A stretch of DNA of 64,000 nt from Asterias rubens (lineage: Eukaryota; Echinodermata; Asteroidea; Forcipulatida; Asteriidae): contig NC_047076.1 of NCBI RefSeq assembly GCF_902459465.1, positions 10,734,146 through 10,798,145 of the forward strand. The letters are read 5' to 3'. Every line of letters starts with the position of its first letter. Positions within the stretch are counted from its first letter, which is position 1. The notes beneath the pieces are model-generated. The model had not been told where the DNA came from. It made no database searches and saw only the letters and a program-made list of their open reading frames with translations. The translations under genes and the position numbers were made by a program. Positions 11,901 through 27,904 of this stretch are shown here, piece by piece.

Positions 11901-14540
11901 GGAAAAAAAATCTCAGATTACTAATTAGCTCAGCCCAACTAATTAAAGATTGTCTCAAATTACCGCTTGTATATAGCCACATGGTGTATACAGAGTGCGT
12001 GTATATAGACATACCTAACTTTAACGAAATTTGTGTCACCTTTAATTTATGAAATTTTAATATTTTTTTTCATAGATATGTTTGTTACATCCCTGACCAT
12101 ATCTCCTAGGCGGAAAAATAATCTCAGATTACTAATTAGCTCAGCCCAACTAATTGAAGATTGTCTCAAATTAGCGCGTGTATAGCCTATTAATGTACAA
12201 AGTGTGGATACATACCTAACTTTAACGAAGTTTGTGTCACCTTTAATTTATGAAATTTTGATATTTTCTTTCATAGATATGTTTGTTACATCCCTGACCA
12301 TATCTCCTAGGCGGAAAAATAATCTCAGATTACTAATTAGCTCAGCCCAACTAATTAAAGATTGTCTCAAATTAGCGCTTGTATATAGCCACATGGTGTA
12401 TACAGAGTGCGTGTATATAGACATACCTAACTTTAACGAAATTTGTGTCACCTTTAATTTATGAAATTTTAATATTTTTTTTCATAGATATGTTTGTTAC
12501 ATCCCTGACCATATCTCCTAGGCGGAAAAATAATCTCATATTACTAATTAGCTCAGCCCAACTAATTAAAGATTGTCACAAATTAGCGCTTGTGTATAGC
12601 CACATAGTGTATACAAAGTCCGTGTATAGACATACCTAACTTTGACGAAATTTGTGTCACCTTTAATTTATGAAATTTTGATATTTTCTTTCATAGATAT
12701 GTTTGTTACATCCCTGACCACATCTCCTAGGCGGAAAAATAATCTCAGATTACTAATTAGCCCAGCCCAACTAATTAAACACTGTCTCAAATTAGCGCGT
12801 GTATTGCCTATTAATGTACAAAGTGCGGATACATACCTAACTTTAACAAAGTTTGTGTCACCTTTAATTTATGAAATTTTGATATTTTCTTTCATAGATA
12901 TGATTGTTACATCCCTGACCATACCTACTAGGCGGAAAAATAATCTCAGATTACTAATTAGCTCAGCCCAACTAATTAAAGATTGTCTCAAATTAGCGCT
13001 TGTATATAGCCACATGGTGTATACAGAGTGCGTGTATATAGACATACCTAACTTTAACGAAATTTGTGTCACCTTTAATTTATGAAATTTTAATATTTTT
13101 TTTCATAGATATGTTTGTTACATCCCTGACCATATCTCCTAGGCGGAAAAATAATCTCAGATTACTAATTAGCTCAGCCCAACTAATTAAAGATTGTCAC
13201 AAATTAGCGCTTGTGTATAGCCACATAGTGTATACAAAGTCCGTGTATAGACATACCTAACTTTGACGAAATTTGTGTCACCTTTAATTTATGAAATTTT
13301 GATATTTTCTTTCATAGATATGTTTGTTACATCCCTGACCACATCTCCTAGGCGGAAAAATAATCTCAGATTACTAATTAGCCCAGCCCAACTAATTAAA
13401 CACTGTCTCAAATTAGCGTGTGTATAATAGCCACATAGTGTATACAAAGTGCGTGTATAGACATACCTAACTTTAACGAAATTTTTGTCACCTTTAATTT
13501 ATGAAATTTTGATATTTTCTTCCATAGATATGTTTGTTACATCCCTGACCACATCTCCTAGGCGGAAAAATAATCTCAGATTACTAATTAGCTCAGCCCA
13601 ACTAATTGAAGATTGTCTCAAATTAGCGCGTGTATATAGCCCAATAATGTACAAATAGCGGGTAACATACCTAAACTTTGACGAAATTTGTGTCACTTTT
13701 AATTTATGAAATTTTAATATTTTTTTTCATAGATATGTTTGTTACATCCTTGACCACATCTCCTAGGCGGAAAAATAATCTCAGATCGCTAACTAGCTCA
13801 GCCCAACTAATTAAAGATTGTCTCAAATTAGCGTGTGTATAGCCCAATAATGTACGTACAATGTGCGGCGGGTAACATACCTAACTTTGACGAAATTTGT
13901 GTCACCTTTAATTTATGAAATTTTAATATTTTCTTTCATACAAATGGTTTTTACATTCCTGACCACATCTCCTGGGCGGAAAAATAATCTCAGATCACTA
14001 ACTAGCTCAGCCCAACTAATTAAAGGTGGTCTCAAATTAGCGCTTGTATATAGCCACATTAGTGTATACAAAGTGCGTGAATAGACATACCTAACTTTAA
14101 CGAAATTTGTGTCATCTTTAATTTATGAAATTTTAATATTTTTTTTCATAGATGTGTTTGTTACATGTCTGACCATATCTCCTAGGCGGAAAAATAATAT
14201 CAAATCACTAATTAGCTCAGCCCAACTAATTAAAGATTGTCTGAAATTAGTGTGTGTATAGCCTAATAATGTACAAAGTGCGGATACATACCTAATTTTA
14301 ACGAAATTTGTGTCACTTTTAATTTATGAAATTTTAATATTTTCTTTCGAAGACATGTTTATTACATCCTTGACCATATCTCCTAAGCGGAAAAATAATC
14401 TCAGATCACTAATTAGCTCACCCCAACTAATAAAAGATTGTCTGTAATTAGCGCTTGTATACAGCTACGGTACATAGTGCGGGTAATATACCTAACTTTG
14501 ACGAAGTTTGTGTCACCTATAATTTATGAAATTTTAATAT
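8901..14540 (+). repeat. Left satellite array, about 27 copies of a 205-212-bp unit
   Basis: Each unit contains GTGTCACCTTTAATTTATG, ACATCCCTGACCA, CCTAGGCGGAAAAATAATC and AGCTCAGCCCAACTAATTA, followed by a variable linker of two main types (one with CACATAGTGTATACAAAG, one with ATGTACAAAGTGCGG). Multi-unit blocks are duplicated: about 12204-12825 recurs 621 bp later. The array stops abruptly at a LINE insertion. Open frames of 60-147 codons repeat with the unit and are by-products of its composition. Confidence 0.95.
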
Positions 14541-16787
<2,247 letters not shown>

Positions 16788-18693
16788 CATTGAGTATTTC
16801 CCGTACCCTCAATGAATATATTGGCAGCATCCCACAACAACCTACCGTTTCAATATCACCAACTGCGCTGGCCAACCAGTTTAGTCAACACTTTACGGAG
16901 AAGGTAAAGAACATTCGTTTGTTTATTGCTGATCAACATGTCGATCAGCAGTTGTCGGTTACCTTGCCGTCTACAGATTGCCAGTTGTCGGATTTTTATT
17001 ATGTCACTTCTGAACAATTTTTGAAGATTGTTCAGCGATCTACCAACAGATCATGCCAGCTGGATCCAATTCCCACTTCAATACTCAAGCGTCACATCGT
17101 GACACTCCTCCTCAAGCTGACTGAAATTGTTTATGCATCCTTACAGTCAGGTGTCTTTCCAGAGAGTCTGGGGGTGCAATAGTAACACCAATCTTGAAAA
17201 AGCCTTCATTGGACAAAGAAGATCTCAAGAACTTTGGCCCAGTTTCTAACATCCGCTACCTGTCCAAAGTCATTGAAACGGTAGTCTGCTCCCGAATCAC
17301 CCAATACCTGGACGACCACAAGCTACTCGACCCATTGCAGTCAGCATACAGAGTTGGTCACAGCACCGAGACAGCTCTGTTCAGGGTACACAACGACATC
17401 CTTCGCATAATAGTCAGCAGCAGAGCCGTTTTCTTAGTAATGATCGACCTCTCTGCTGCTTTCGACACCCTTGACCATGATATCCTACTGCAACGCTCTC
17501 GTGATCAATCGGGATCGCTGGAACTCCTCTTTAGTGGTTCTCGTCCTACTTTACAAGAAGAACACATTGGGTCCATGCTGCAAGTGCCAACTCTGATGTC
17601 CATCACCTTGAGTTCAGTGTCCCTCAAGGATCTATTTTCGGCCTTCGTAAATTCACCATGTACGTTTCTCCTATAGGGGACATCGTTCATCGGCATGGAG
17701 TCAACTACCACATGTCACTGATTACATTCAAAGCTACCTAGATCTTGATCATGCCATCCCGTGTGATGCTGAGTGCTGCTTGTTTAGGCTATCTAACTGT
17801 ATCCAGGATGTCCAAACCTGGATGCTTGCAAACAAACTCATGCTGCATGAAAACAAAACAGAGTTTTTCATAGCATCATCACCATATCAATACAAACGTC
17901 TTGAGCTACTAAACCCTCACCATAGGTAACACAACCATCAATCCTGTCTCATCCGTTCGGAACCTGGGAGTAACTTTTGACAACTCCATGTCAATGAGTG
18001 AACATGTCACTGGTGTGTGCAGGTCCGTCACATACGCAACATCACTAATGATCCGCAAATACTGGACTACGACACACCTGTCATTCTGTTGGTTGTGCAC
18101 TGGTACTCTCACGCCTCGACTACTGCAACTCCCTTCTCACTGGACTGAAGCAACATGATCTCAACCGCTTACAAAGACTCCAAAACAAGGCCGCTCGACT
18201 GATCCATAAGAAGCCAAAATATTCCCATGCCAGACCTCTGCTGACGGATCTACATCGGCTTCCAGTCGACCAGCGGATCAATTTTAAGACGGCACTGAAC
18301 ATGTTCAAAACTGTATCCAATACGTTCCCATTTTACATTTCAGACACATTAGATCTCCTCAGCAAACCAAAGCGTGAAGGTCTTCGATCTCAATCCAATC
18401 TGGTGGTACCTCGATCCTCAAAGAAGTTTGGAGACCGTGCATTCTCCATCGCTGGTCCCCGCATCTGGAAATCACTCCCAACAAATATCCGGAAAGCTTC
18501 TTCTGTATAACAGTTTAAACGACTTTTAAAAAACACATTTTGTTTAATCGTTCCATCTAATGTGTTTTTGATTCTGTCACTTTTTGTATTTTTGCTTGCT
18601 ATTCTTTTTTCTCTTGTGGGTTTTTGGTTGCATTATCCCTAGCGCTTTGTATCCTTTGGAAAAAGCGCTCTATAAATACGGTTGTATTATTAA
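16788..18693 (+). pseudogene. 5'-truncated, frameshifted CR1/L2-like LINE
   Basis: The RT region is recognisable across frames: LDPIPTSILKRH (about 17065), PILKKPSLDKEDLKNF (about 17190), SAYRVGHSTETALF (about 17345) and VMIDLSAAFDTLDHDILL (about 17440). Frame is lost after about 17490 and 17675. The C-terminal tail includes FGDRAFSIAGPRIWKSLP (about 18425), a motif typical of this LINE group. The 3' end with AGCGCTCTATAAATACGG followed by TTATTA resembles the conserved 3' hairpin of CR1/L2-type elements. Confidence 0.82.
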
Positions 18694-18721
18694 GCCAAGA
18701 TGGCGCAGGTTAGGGAATTAA

Positions 18722-18893
18722 TGGGTGCGTTCGATTTAATAGCTTCCCTGGGTCTACCCCGCGGTGCTCACTCACTCTACGATCACTCACCGCTCTCGTA
18801 GTGACGTCATGCACTTGAGGCCAGCCCCCAAGTGACCCACTCAACAAGCAGGGCACTGGGGGCTGACCACCTGAGCCCCTGGAATGACGTCAA
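18722..18893. repeat. Truncated copy of the GGGTGCGTTCGA MITE family
   Basis: It begins GGGTGCGTTCGAT and shares internal segments with the complete copy beside it, including AAGTGACCCACTC and CAAGCAGGGCACTGGGG. The right end is lost where the next copy begins. Confidence 0.65.
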
Positions 18894-18904
18894 AGCTATA
18901 ATAG

Positions 18905-19156
18905 TGGGTGCGTTCGATAAGCTTCCATGGGTCGACCCCGCAGTGCTCACTCGGGTGGGACCCTTGGGATGATAAGACCTAACCGAACGACGATCACACT
19001 CGCCCTCTCGTGGTGACGGCATGCACCTCAGGTCACCCCCAAGTGACCCACTCCACAAGCAGGGCACTGGGGCTGACCCGGGAGAGCCCCGTCAAAGCTT
19101 TTCGAACGTATCGGTGCAGACTGGGTCGGCACAGGGAAGCTTAACGAACGCACCCA
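18905..19156. mobile_element. MITE with GGGTGCGTTCGATAAGCTTCC terminal inverted repeats
   Basis: The left end GGGTGCGTTCGATAAGCTTC is mirrored at the right end by GAAGCTTAACGAACGCACCC. A related full copy lies at 43872-44139. In both, AGT abuts each side, so a 3-bp target duplication (PIF/Harbinger-like) is possible but ambiguous. No coding region. Confidence 0.75.
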
Positions 19157-19159
19157 GTA

Positions 19160-19485
19160 TAGATAGATTTTGATAAAAAGTTTGCCTTCGTTTTTTTTTT
19201 TGCTTTTTTCAAAAACACAAACAAAACTTTCAAGCTTATCTTCAGAATAACTCAAGATTGAGATTGATTTTAACAACGAAACTCAACAGGTAGTTGAACC
19301 TTAGTATCACTACACCACAGACCTCATTTCGTCATAATAACGTCATCGGGAATCAAATTAACTTAATTTGTAAAAGGGATGTGGCGCGAACTTTTGGGGG
19401 AAATCCAAACAGCGCTCTCTTTGGTCCAACGAAAGAGGGCGCTGCTGGGAATAACAGAAAATCGCAATAGTTGAGTCTTACGTTT
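19160..19485. other. Unassigned loop sequence of the giant foldback element
   Basis: It contains a small hairpin (CAGCGCTCTCTTTGGTCCAA with CGAAAGAGGGCGCTG, about 19412-19444) and no recognisable gene. It may be original core of the foldback element or later insertion. Confidence 0.4.
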
Positions 19486-19489
19486 AAAC

Positions 19490-20030
19490 TTAGTTTCTTG
19501 TTCAAACCGGAGGTTATACTTTAATTCATAAATACCTCAGACAGTTTCGCTATTCGTATTGGTGGAGAGCGCGTCACGTGGGGGTGTTTAAACCGTTGAT
19601 AATGACCAGTTGATAATGACCAGTGTTTACAACCGGAGACTCCGCGCTAGTCTTGTTGCAAGACGTTTCTGGTTACGGGCGATGCAGGCGCTGTCGATGA
19701 GTTGGCCGCGCTGCGTGTGAAAGGAAAACCAGCGAACATGCAACAAGACTATACGCGCATGCGCACGAACGGAACCGGAAAACACACGCGTACGGACATC
19801 GTACATGTGCATGTAAAATGTACTACTGAACGGTACACCATGGAGGTGGAAACATACATAGCTCAAGCACTCGGAAACGATAAGTTTGACAGAGTTTCTT
19901 ACTTTATTACGCCTTTTAACCATGGAAACCAAAGTGTGTTGAATCGGTTTTCAACTAGTGGTTTAAACCCGCCGAGGCCTGGTTCTTGATAATTTGCCTC
20001 TACTTCGTCTCGGTAAATTTATCAAGAACC
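19490..20030. repeat. Interspersed repeat related to the copy in TACO1 intron 1
   Basis: Segments such as CAGACAGTTTCGCTATTC, GGAGAGCGCGTCACGTG, TCAACTAGTGGTTTAAACCC and CTGGTTCTTGATAATTT recur, largely in inverted order, at 34083-34590. This identifies a dispersed element rather than foldback-specific core. A possible 95-codon frame at 19702-19989 has no recognisable features. Confidence 0.65.
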
Positions 20031-20034
20031 ACGC

Positions 20035-23000
20035 GCTTATTAGAGACAATCTTTAATAAGTACTGAGCTAGTTAGTTATCTGAGATTATTTTTCCGCCCA
20101 GGAGATATGGTCAGGGATATAACAAACATATCTATGAAAGAAAATATTACAATTTCTTAAATTAAAGGTGACACAAATTTCGTCAAAGTTAGGTATGTAT
20201 CCGCACTTTTACATTAATAGGCTATACACACACTAATTTGAGACAATCTTTAATTAGTTGGGCTGAGCTAATTAGTGATCTGAGATTATTTTTCCGCCCA
20301 GGAGATATGGTCAGGGAAGTAACAAACATATCTATGAAAGAAAATATCAAAATTTCATAAATTAAAGGTGACACAAATTTCGTCAAAGTTAGGTATGTAC
20401 CCGCACTTTGTACATTATAGGCTATATACACAAGCTAATTTGAGACAATGTTTAATTAGTTGGGCTGAGCTAATTAGTAATCTGAGATTATTTTTCCGCC
20501 TAGGAGATGTGGTCAGGGATGTAACAAACATATATATGAAAGAAAATATTAAAATTTCATAGATTAAAGGTGACACAAATTTCGTTAAAGTTAGGTATGT
20601 CTATACACGCACTTTGTATACACTATGTGGCTATATACAAGCGCTAATTTGGGAAATCTTTAATTAGTTGGGCTGAGCTAATTAGAGTTTTAAGATTATT
20701 TTTCCGCCTAGGAGATGTTGTCAGGGATATACCAAACACATTTATGAAAGAAAATATCAAAATTTCATAAATTAAAGATGACACAAATTTCGTTAAAGTT
20801 AGGTATGTCTATATACACGCACTCTGTATACACCATGTGGCTATATACAAGTGCTAATTTGAGACAATCTTTAATTAGTTGGGCTGAGCTAATTAGTGAT
20901 CTGAGATTATTTGTCCGCCTAGGAGATGTGATCAGGGATGTATCAAACATAGTTATGAAAGAAAATATTAAAATTTCATAAATTAAAGGTGACACAAATT
21001 TCGTTAAGGTTAGGTATGTCTATATACACGCACTCTGTATACACCATGTGGCTATATACAAGCGCTAATTTGAGACAATCTTTAATTAGTTGGGCTGAGC
21101 TAATTAGTGATCTGAGATTATTTGTCCGCCTAGGAGATGTGATCAGGGATGTATCAAACATAGTTATGAAAGAAAATATTAAAATTTCATAAATTAAAGG
21201 TGACACAAATTTCGCCAAAGTTGAAATGTATCCGCACTTTGTACATTACTAGGCTATACACACACTAATTTGAGACAATCTTTAATTAGTTGGGCTGAGC
21301 TAATTAGTAATTTGAGATTATTTGTCCGCCCAGGAGATATGGTCAGGGATGTAACAAACATATCTATGAAAGAAAATATCAAAATTTCATAGATTAAAGG
21401 TGACACAAATTTCGTTAAAGTTAGGTATGTCTATACACGTACTTTGTATACACTATGTGGCTATATACAAGCGCTAATTTGGGAAATCTTTAATTAGTTG
21501 GGCTGAGCTTATTAGTAATCTGAGATTATTTTTCCGCCTAGGAGATGTGGTCAGGAATGTAACAAACATATCTATGAAAGAAAATCTTAAAATTTCATAA
21601 ATTAAAGGTGACACAAACTTCGTTAAAGTTAGGTATGTCTATATACACACACTCTGTATACACCATGTGGCTATATCAAGCGCTAATTTTAGACAATGTT
21701 TAATTAGTTGGGCTGAGCTAATTAGTGATCTGAGATTATTTTTCCGCCTAGGAGATGTGGTCAGGGATGTAACAAACATATCTATGAAAGAAAATATCAA
21801 AATTTCATAAATTAAAGGTGACACAAATTCGTTAAAGTTAGGTATGTCTATACACGCACTTTGTATACACTATGCGGCTTTACAAGCGCTAATTTGAGAC
21901 AATCTTTAATTAGTTGGGCTGAGCTAATTAGTAATCTGATATTATTTGTCCGCCTAGGCGATATGGTCAGGGATGTAACAAACATATCTATGAAAGAAAA
22001 TATCAAAATTTCATAAATCAAAGGTGACACAAATTTCGTCAAAGTTAGTTATGTTAACCGCACCTTTTACATATTTAGTCTATACACACGCTAATTTGAG
22101 ACAAATTTTAGTTAGTTGGGCTGAGCTAATTAGTGATCTGACATTATTTTTTCCGCCTAGGAGATGTGGTCAGGGATGTAACAAACATATCTTTAAAAGA
22201 AAAAATTAAAATTTCATAAATTAAAGGTGACACAAATTTCGTCAAAGTTAGGTATGTTTACCCACACTTTGTACATTATTGGGCTATACAAACGCTAATT
22301 TGAGACAATCTTTAATTAGTTGGGCTGAGCTAATTAGTGGTCTAAGAATATTTTTCCGCCCAGGAGATATGGTCAGGGATGTAACAAACATATCTATGAA
22401 AGAAAATATCAAAATTTCATAAATTAAAGGTGACACAAATTCGTTAAAGTTAGGTATGTCTATACACGCACTTTGTATACACTATGCGGCTTTACAAGCG
22501 CTAATTTGAGACAATCTTTAATTAGTTGGGCTGAGCTAATTAGTAATCTGATATTATTTGTCCGCCTAGGCGATATGGTCAGGGATGTAACAAACATATC
22601 TATGAAAGAAAATATCAAAATTTCATAAATCAAAGGTGACACAAATTTCGTCAAAGTTAGTTATGTTAACCGCACCTTTTACATATTTAGTCTATACACA
22701 CGCTAATTTGAGACAAATTTTAGTTAGTTGGGCTGAGCTAATTAGTGATCTGACATTATTTTTTCCGCCTAGGAGATGTGGTCAGGGATGTAACAAACAT
22801 ATCTATGAAAGAAAATATCAAAATTTCATAAATTAAAGGTGACACAAATTCGTTAAAGTTAGGTATGTCTATACACGCACTTTGTATACACTATGCGGCT
22901 TTACAAGCGCTAATTTGAGACAATCTTTAATTAGTTGGGCTGAGCTAATTAGTAATCTGATATTATTTGTCCGCCTAGGCGATATGGTCAGGGATGTAAC

Positions 23001-26000
23001 AAACATATCTATGAAAGAAAATATCAAAATTTCATAAATCAAAGGTGACACAAATTTCGTCAAAGTTAGTTATGTTAACCGCACCTTTTACATATTTAGT
23101 CTATACACACGCTAATTTGAGACAAATTTTAGTTAGTTGGGCTGAGCTAATTAGTGATCTGACATTATTTTTTCCGCCTAGGAGATGTGGTCAGGGATGT
23201 AACAAACATATCTTTAAAAGAAAAAATTAAAATTTCATAAATTAAAGGTGACACAAATTTCGTCAAAGTTAGGTATGTTTACCCACACTTTGTACATTAT
23301 TGGGCTATACAAACGCTAATTTGAGACAATCTTTAATTAGTTGGGCTGAGCTAATTAGTGGTCTAAGAATATTTTTCCGCCCAGGAGATATGGTCAGGGA
23401 TGTAACAAACATATCTATGAAAGAACAAATTAAAATTTCATAAATTAAAGGTGACACAAATTTCGTCAAAGTTAGGTATGTCTATACACGCGCTTTGTAA
23501 TACACTATGTAGCTGTATACAAGCGCTAATTAGAGACAATCTTTAATTAGTTGGGCTGAGCTAATTAGTGATCTGAGATTATTTTTCCGCCTAGGAGATA
23601 TGGTCAGGGATGTAACAAACATATCTATGAAAGAAAATATTAAAATTTCATAAATTAAAGGTGACACAAATTTCGTTAAGTTAGGTATGTCTATACACGC
23701 ACTTTGTATACACTATGTGGCTATATACACACGCTAATTTGAGACAATGTTTAATTAGTTGGGCTGAGCTAATTAGTGATCTGAGATTATTTTTCCGCCT
23801 AGGAGATATGGTCAGGGATGTAACAAACATATCTATGAAAGAAAATATTAAAATTTCATAAATTAAAGGTGACACAAATTTCGTTAAAGTTAGGTATGTC
23901 TATACACGCACTTTGTATACACTATGTGGCTATTATACACAGCGCTAATTTGAGACAATGTTTAATTAGTTGGGCTGAGCTAATTAGTGATCTGAGATTA
24001 TTTTTCCGCCTAGGAGATGTGGTCAGGGATGTAACAAACATATCTATGAAAGAAAATATTAAAATTTCATAAATTAAAGGTGACACAAATTTCGTTAAAG
24101 TTAGGTATGTCTATATACACGCACTCTGTATACACCATGGGCTATATACGAGCGCTAATTGAGACAATCTTTAATTAGTTGGGCTGAGCTAATTAGTGAT
24201 CTGAGATTATTTGTCCGCCTAGGAGATGTGGTCAGGGATGTATCAAACATAGTTATGAAAGAAAATATAAAATTTCATAAATTAAAGGTGACACAAATTT
24301 CGTCAAAGTTAGGTATGTATACCGCACTTTGTACATTACTAGGCTATACACACAGCTAATTTGAGACAATGTTTAATTAGTTGGGCTGAGCTAATTAGTA
24401 ATCTGAGATTATTTGTCCGCCTAGGAGATATGGTCAGGGAATGTAACAAACATATCTATGAAAGAAAATATCAAAATTTCATAATTAAAGGTGACACAAA
24501 TTTCGTTAAAGTTAGGTATGTCTATACACGCACTTGTATACACTATGTGGCTAGTATACACAGCGCTAATTTGAGACAATGTTTAATTAGTTGGGCTGAG
24601 CTAATTAGTAATCTGAGATTATTTTTCCGCCTAGGAGATATGGTCAGGGATGTACCAAACATATCTATGAAAGAAAATATTAAAATTTCATAAATTAAAG
24701 GTGACACAAATTTCGTTAAAGTTAGGTATGTCTATACACGCACTCTGTATACACTATGTGGCTATATACAAGCGCTAATTTGAGACAATCTTTAATTAGT
24801 TGGGCTGAGCTAATTAGTGATCTGAGATTATTTTTCCGCCTAGGAGATGTGGTCAGGATGTAACAAACATATCTATGAAAGAAAATATTAAAATTTCATA
24901 AATTAAAGGTGACACAAATTTCGTCAAAGTTAGGTATGTTATACCGCACTTTGTACACTATTAGGCTTATACACGCGCTAATTTGAGACAATGTTTAATT
25001 AGTTGGGCTGAGCTAATTAGTGATCTGAGATTATTTTTCCGCCTAGGAGATGTGGTCAGGAATGTAACAAACATATCTATGAAAGAAAATATCAAAATTT
25101 CATAAATTAAAGGTGACACAAATTTCGTTAAAGTTAGGTATGTCTATACACGCACTTTGTATACACTATGTGGCTATTATACACACGCTAATTTGAGACA
25201 ATGTTTAATTAGTTGGGCTGAGCTAATTAGTGATCTGAGATTATTTTTCCGCCTAGGAGATGTGGTCAGGAATGTAACAAACATATCTATGAAAGAAAAT
25301 ATTAAAATTTCATAAATTAAAGGTGACACAAATTTCGTTAAAGTTAGGTATGTCTATACACGCACTTTGTATACACTATGTGGCTATTATACACACGCTA
25401 ATTTGAGACAATGTTTAATTAGTTGGGCTGAGCTTATTAGTAATCTGAGATTATTTTTCCGCCTAGGAGATATGGTCAGGGATGTACCAAACATATCTAT
25501 GAAAGAAAATATTAAAATTTCATAAATTAAAGGTGACACAAATTTCGTTAAAGTTAGGTATATCTATATACACGCACTCTGTATACACCATGTGGCTATA
25601 TACAAGCGCTAATTTGAGACAATCTTTAATTAGTTGGGCTGAGTTAATTAGTGATCTGAGATTATTTTTCCGCCTAGGAGATGTGTTTAGGAATGTAACA
25701 AACATATCTATGAAAGAAAATATTAAAATTTCATAAATTAAAGGTGACACAAATTTCGTCAAAGTTAGGTATGTTGCCGCACTTTGTACATTATAGGCTT
25801 TATACACGCGCTAATTTGAGACAATGTTTAATTAGTTGGGCTGAGCTAATTAGTGATCTGAGATTATTTTTCCGCCTAGGAGATATTGTCAGGGATGTAA
25901 CCAACATATCTATAAAAGAAAATATCAAAATTTCATAAATTAAAGGTGACACAAATTTCGTTAAAGTTAGGTATGTTTATACACGCACTTTGTACATTAT

Positions 26001-26985
26001 AGGCTATACACGCGCTAATTTGAGACAATGTTTAATTAGTTGGGCTGAGCTAAATAGTAATCTGAGATTATTTTTCCGCCTAGGAGATCATGTAAGGGAT
26101 GTAACCAACAAATCTACAAAAGAAAAAATCAAAATTTCATAAATTAAAGGTGACACAATTTCCGTTAAAGTTAGGTATGTTACCCGCACTTTGTACATTA
26201 TTGGGCCATACACACGCTAATTTGAGACAATGTTTAGTTAGTTGGGCTGAGCTAATTACTAATATGAGATTATTTTTCCGCCTAGGAGATGTGGTCAGGG
26301 ATGTAACAAACATATTTATGAAAGAAAATTTTAAAATTTCATAAATAAAAAGTGACACAAATTTCGTCAAAGTTAGGTATGTTACCCGCACTTTGTACAT
26401 TAATGGGCCATACACACGCTAATTTGAGACAAAGTTTAGTTACTTGGGCTGAGCTAATTAGTAATATGAGATTATTTTTCCGCCTAGGAGATGTGGTCAG
26501 GGATGTAACAAACATATCTATGAAAGAAAATATTAAAATTTCATAAATTAAAGGTGACACAAATTTCGTAAAAGTTAGTTTGATTACCCGCACTTTGTAC
26601 CTTATTAGGCTATACACGCGCCAAATTGAGACAATCTTTAATTAGTTGGGCTGAGCTAATTAGTGATCTGAGATTATTTTTCCGCCTGGGAGATGTGGTC
26701 AGGGATGTAACAAACATATCTATGAAAGAAAAAATTAAAATTTCATAAATTAAAAGTGACACAAATTTCGTCCAAGTTAGGTATGTCTGCCGCACATAGT
26801 ACATTATTTATACACATGCTAATTTGAGACAATCTTTAATTAGTTGGGCTGAGCTAATTAGTAATCTGAGATTATTTTTCCGCCCAGGAGATATGATCAG
26901 GGATGTAACAAACATATCCCTGAAAGAAAATCTTGAAATTTCATAATTTAAAGGTGACACAAATTTCGTTAAAGTTAGGCATGCT
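20035..26985 (-). repeat. Right satellite array, about 33 copies, inverted relative to the left array
   Basis: These are the same units as at 8901-14540 in opposite orientation (CTAATTAGTTGGGCTGAGC, TTTTTCCGCCTAGGAGAT, GGTGACACAAATTTCG). The region 21790-23470 contains near-identical blocks offset by 612 and 409 bp, showing recent local amplification. The outermost unit carries CCTGGGCGG and the CAAGATT variant found also in the outermost left unit. Confidence 0.95.
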
Positions 26986-27119
26986 GATAAAGCATCCCTG
27001 GTGGTGTCGACGTGTATTGACGGTCGTTTGCGTTTTTTTTTTAATTCGGTGCTGAGGATAATTTCGGTGCTGGGCCCGATTTAGTGTTGGGCCCAAACAC
27101 GGTGCTCACTTCAGCCTGG
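26986..27119 (-). repeat. Right terminal inverted repeat of giant foldback element
   Basis: Inverted counterpart of 8750-8900, ending TTCAGCCTGG. The TGCATACTGA duplication follows at 27120-27129. Confidence 0.85.
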
Positions 27120-27129
27120 TGCATACTGA

Positions 27130-27586
27130 ATGTGCGCAGGTTTCTCCTGTACAAGAACCTGAATGTAAGTTTTCTGTGCAAATTCCAGCAACAAAAGCCT
27201 AAACAAGGTCAGCGGTTTCAGGCCGGCAGCAATCCGCAGTTCATGGTGATTTTCGGTATATTATAAATTTGGTTTTCTTTTTCTTGTTTGTATAATTGTT
27301 ACTATATAAAAAAAAACCATAAATTGTTAGGCCTAATCTAATTAATATATTAATAAAAATAATAAATTATAAATATTATTATTTTTAGTATAATTATATT
27401 AGAAAATACTAGTTGAAAACTAGTAGAAGGAAAATGGTTGACTTGAATTGAATTGAAAAGGGTTATCACAATAAATATTATTAAATTAATTTTTACTTTT
27501 TATTTAGCGGCCGACATAGGCAAAATCCCATTTCAAAATCTAGGTAGCCTGCACGAGCATGCATGACAAACTGTGTGGTTAAAAAG
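27130..27586. other. AT-rich spacer between foldback elements 1 and 2
   Basis: Very AT-rich from 27250 to 27500, with no gene or repeat recognised. Confidence 0.5.
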
Positions 27587-27734
27587 TATGGAATCTAAAG
27601 AGGCATTTAATCATCGGTGATGGTCGTTTGCAACCGGTGATCAAATTTGTCATCGGTGGTGGCAATCGGTGATAAAACACGTTCGGTGGCCCATTTTAGC
27701 GATCGGTCATGCATATTCATGATCGGTGATGGTA

Positions 27735-27887
27735 TAGACCTTATGCATTGACGTCATCCAGCCGCCATCTTTGAGGTCAAACGGTGACGAAACAATTGAA
27801 ACGCACATAGATTGGCCAATGAACAACCTCCTTTTGACCTCAATGCGGGGGCGCCGTACTGAAATGACGTCATGTGCATAAGGTCTA
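27735..27887. mobile_element. MITE with TAGACCTTATGCA ends, TA target, inside foldback element 2
   Basis: TAGACCTTATGCA at the left is mirrored by TGCATAAGGTCTA at the right; GACGTCAT lies just inside both ends. The ends are consistent with a TA target duplication, as for Tc1/mariner-type MITEs. The corresponding right-arm region (31070-31110) lacks it, so this arm shows an insertion. Confidence 0.8.
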
Positions 27888-27904
27888 TTCTTATTAGCGA
27901 TCGG

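Noticed and set aside
9130..13700. Dozens of 60-147-codon frames with a repeated peptide (FVSPLIYEILIFSFIDMF) as a possible protein family
   Set aside because: They recur only because the 207-bp satellite recurs, appear on both strands, do not join across units consistently and have no coding signature.
19702..19989. 95-codon frame in the loop of the giant element
   Set aside because: Lies within a dispersed repeat also present in TACO1 intron 1; no domain or splice context.
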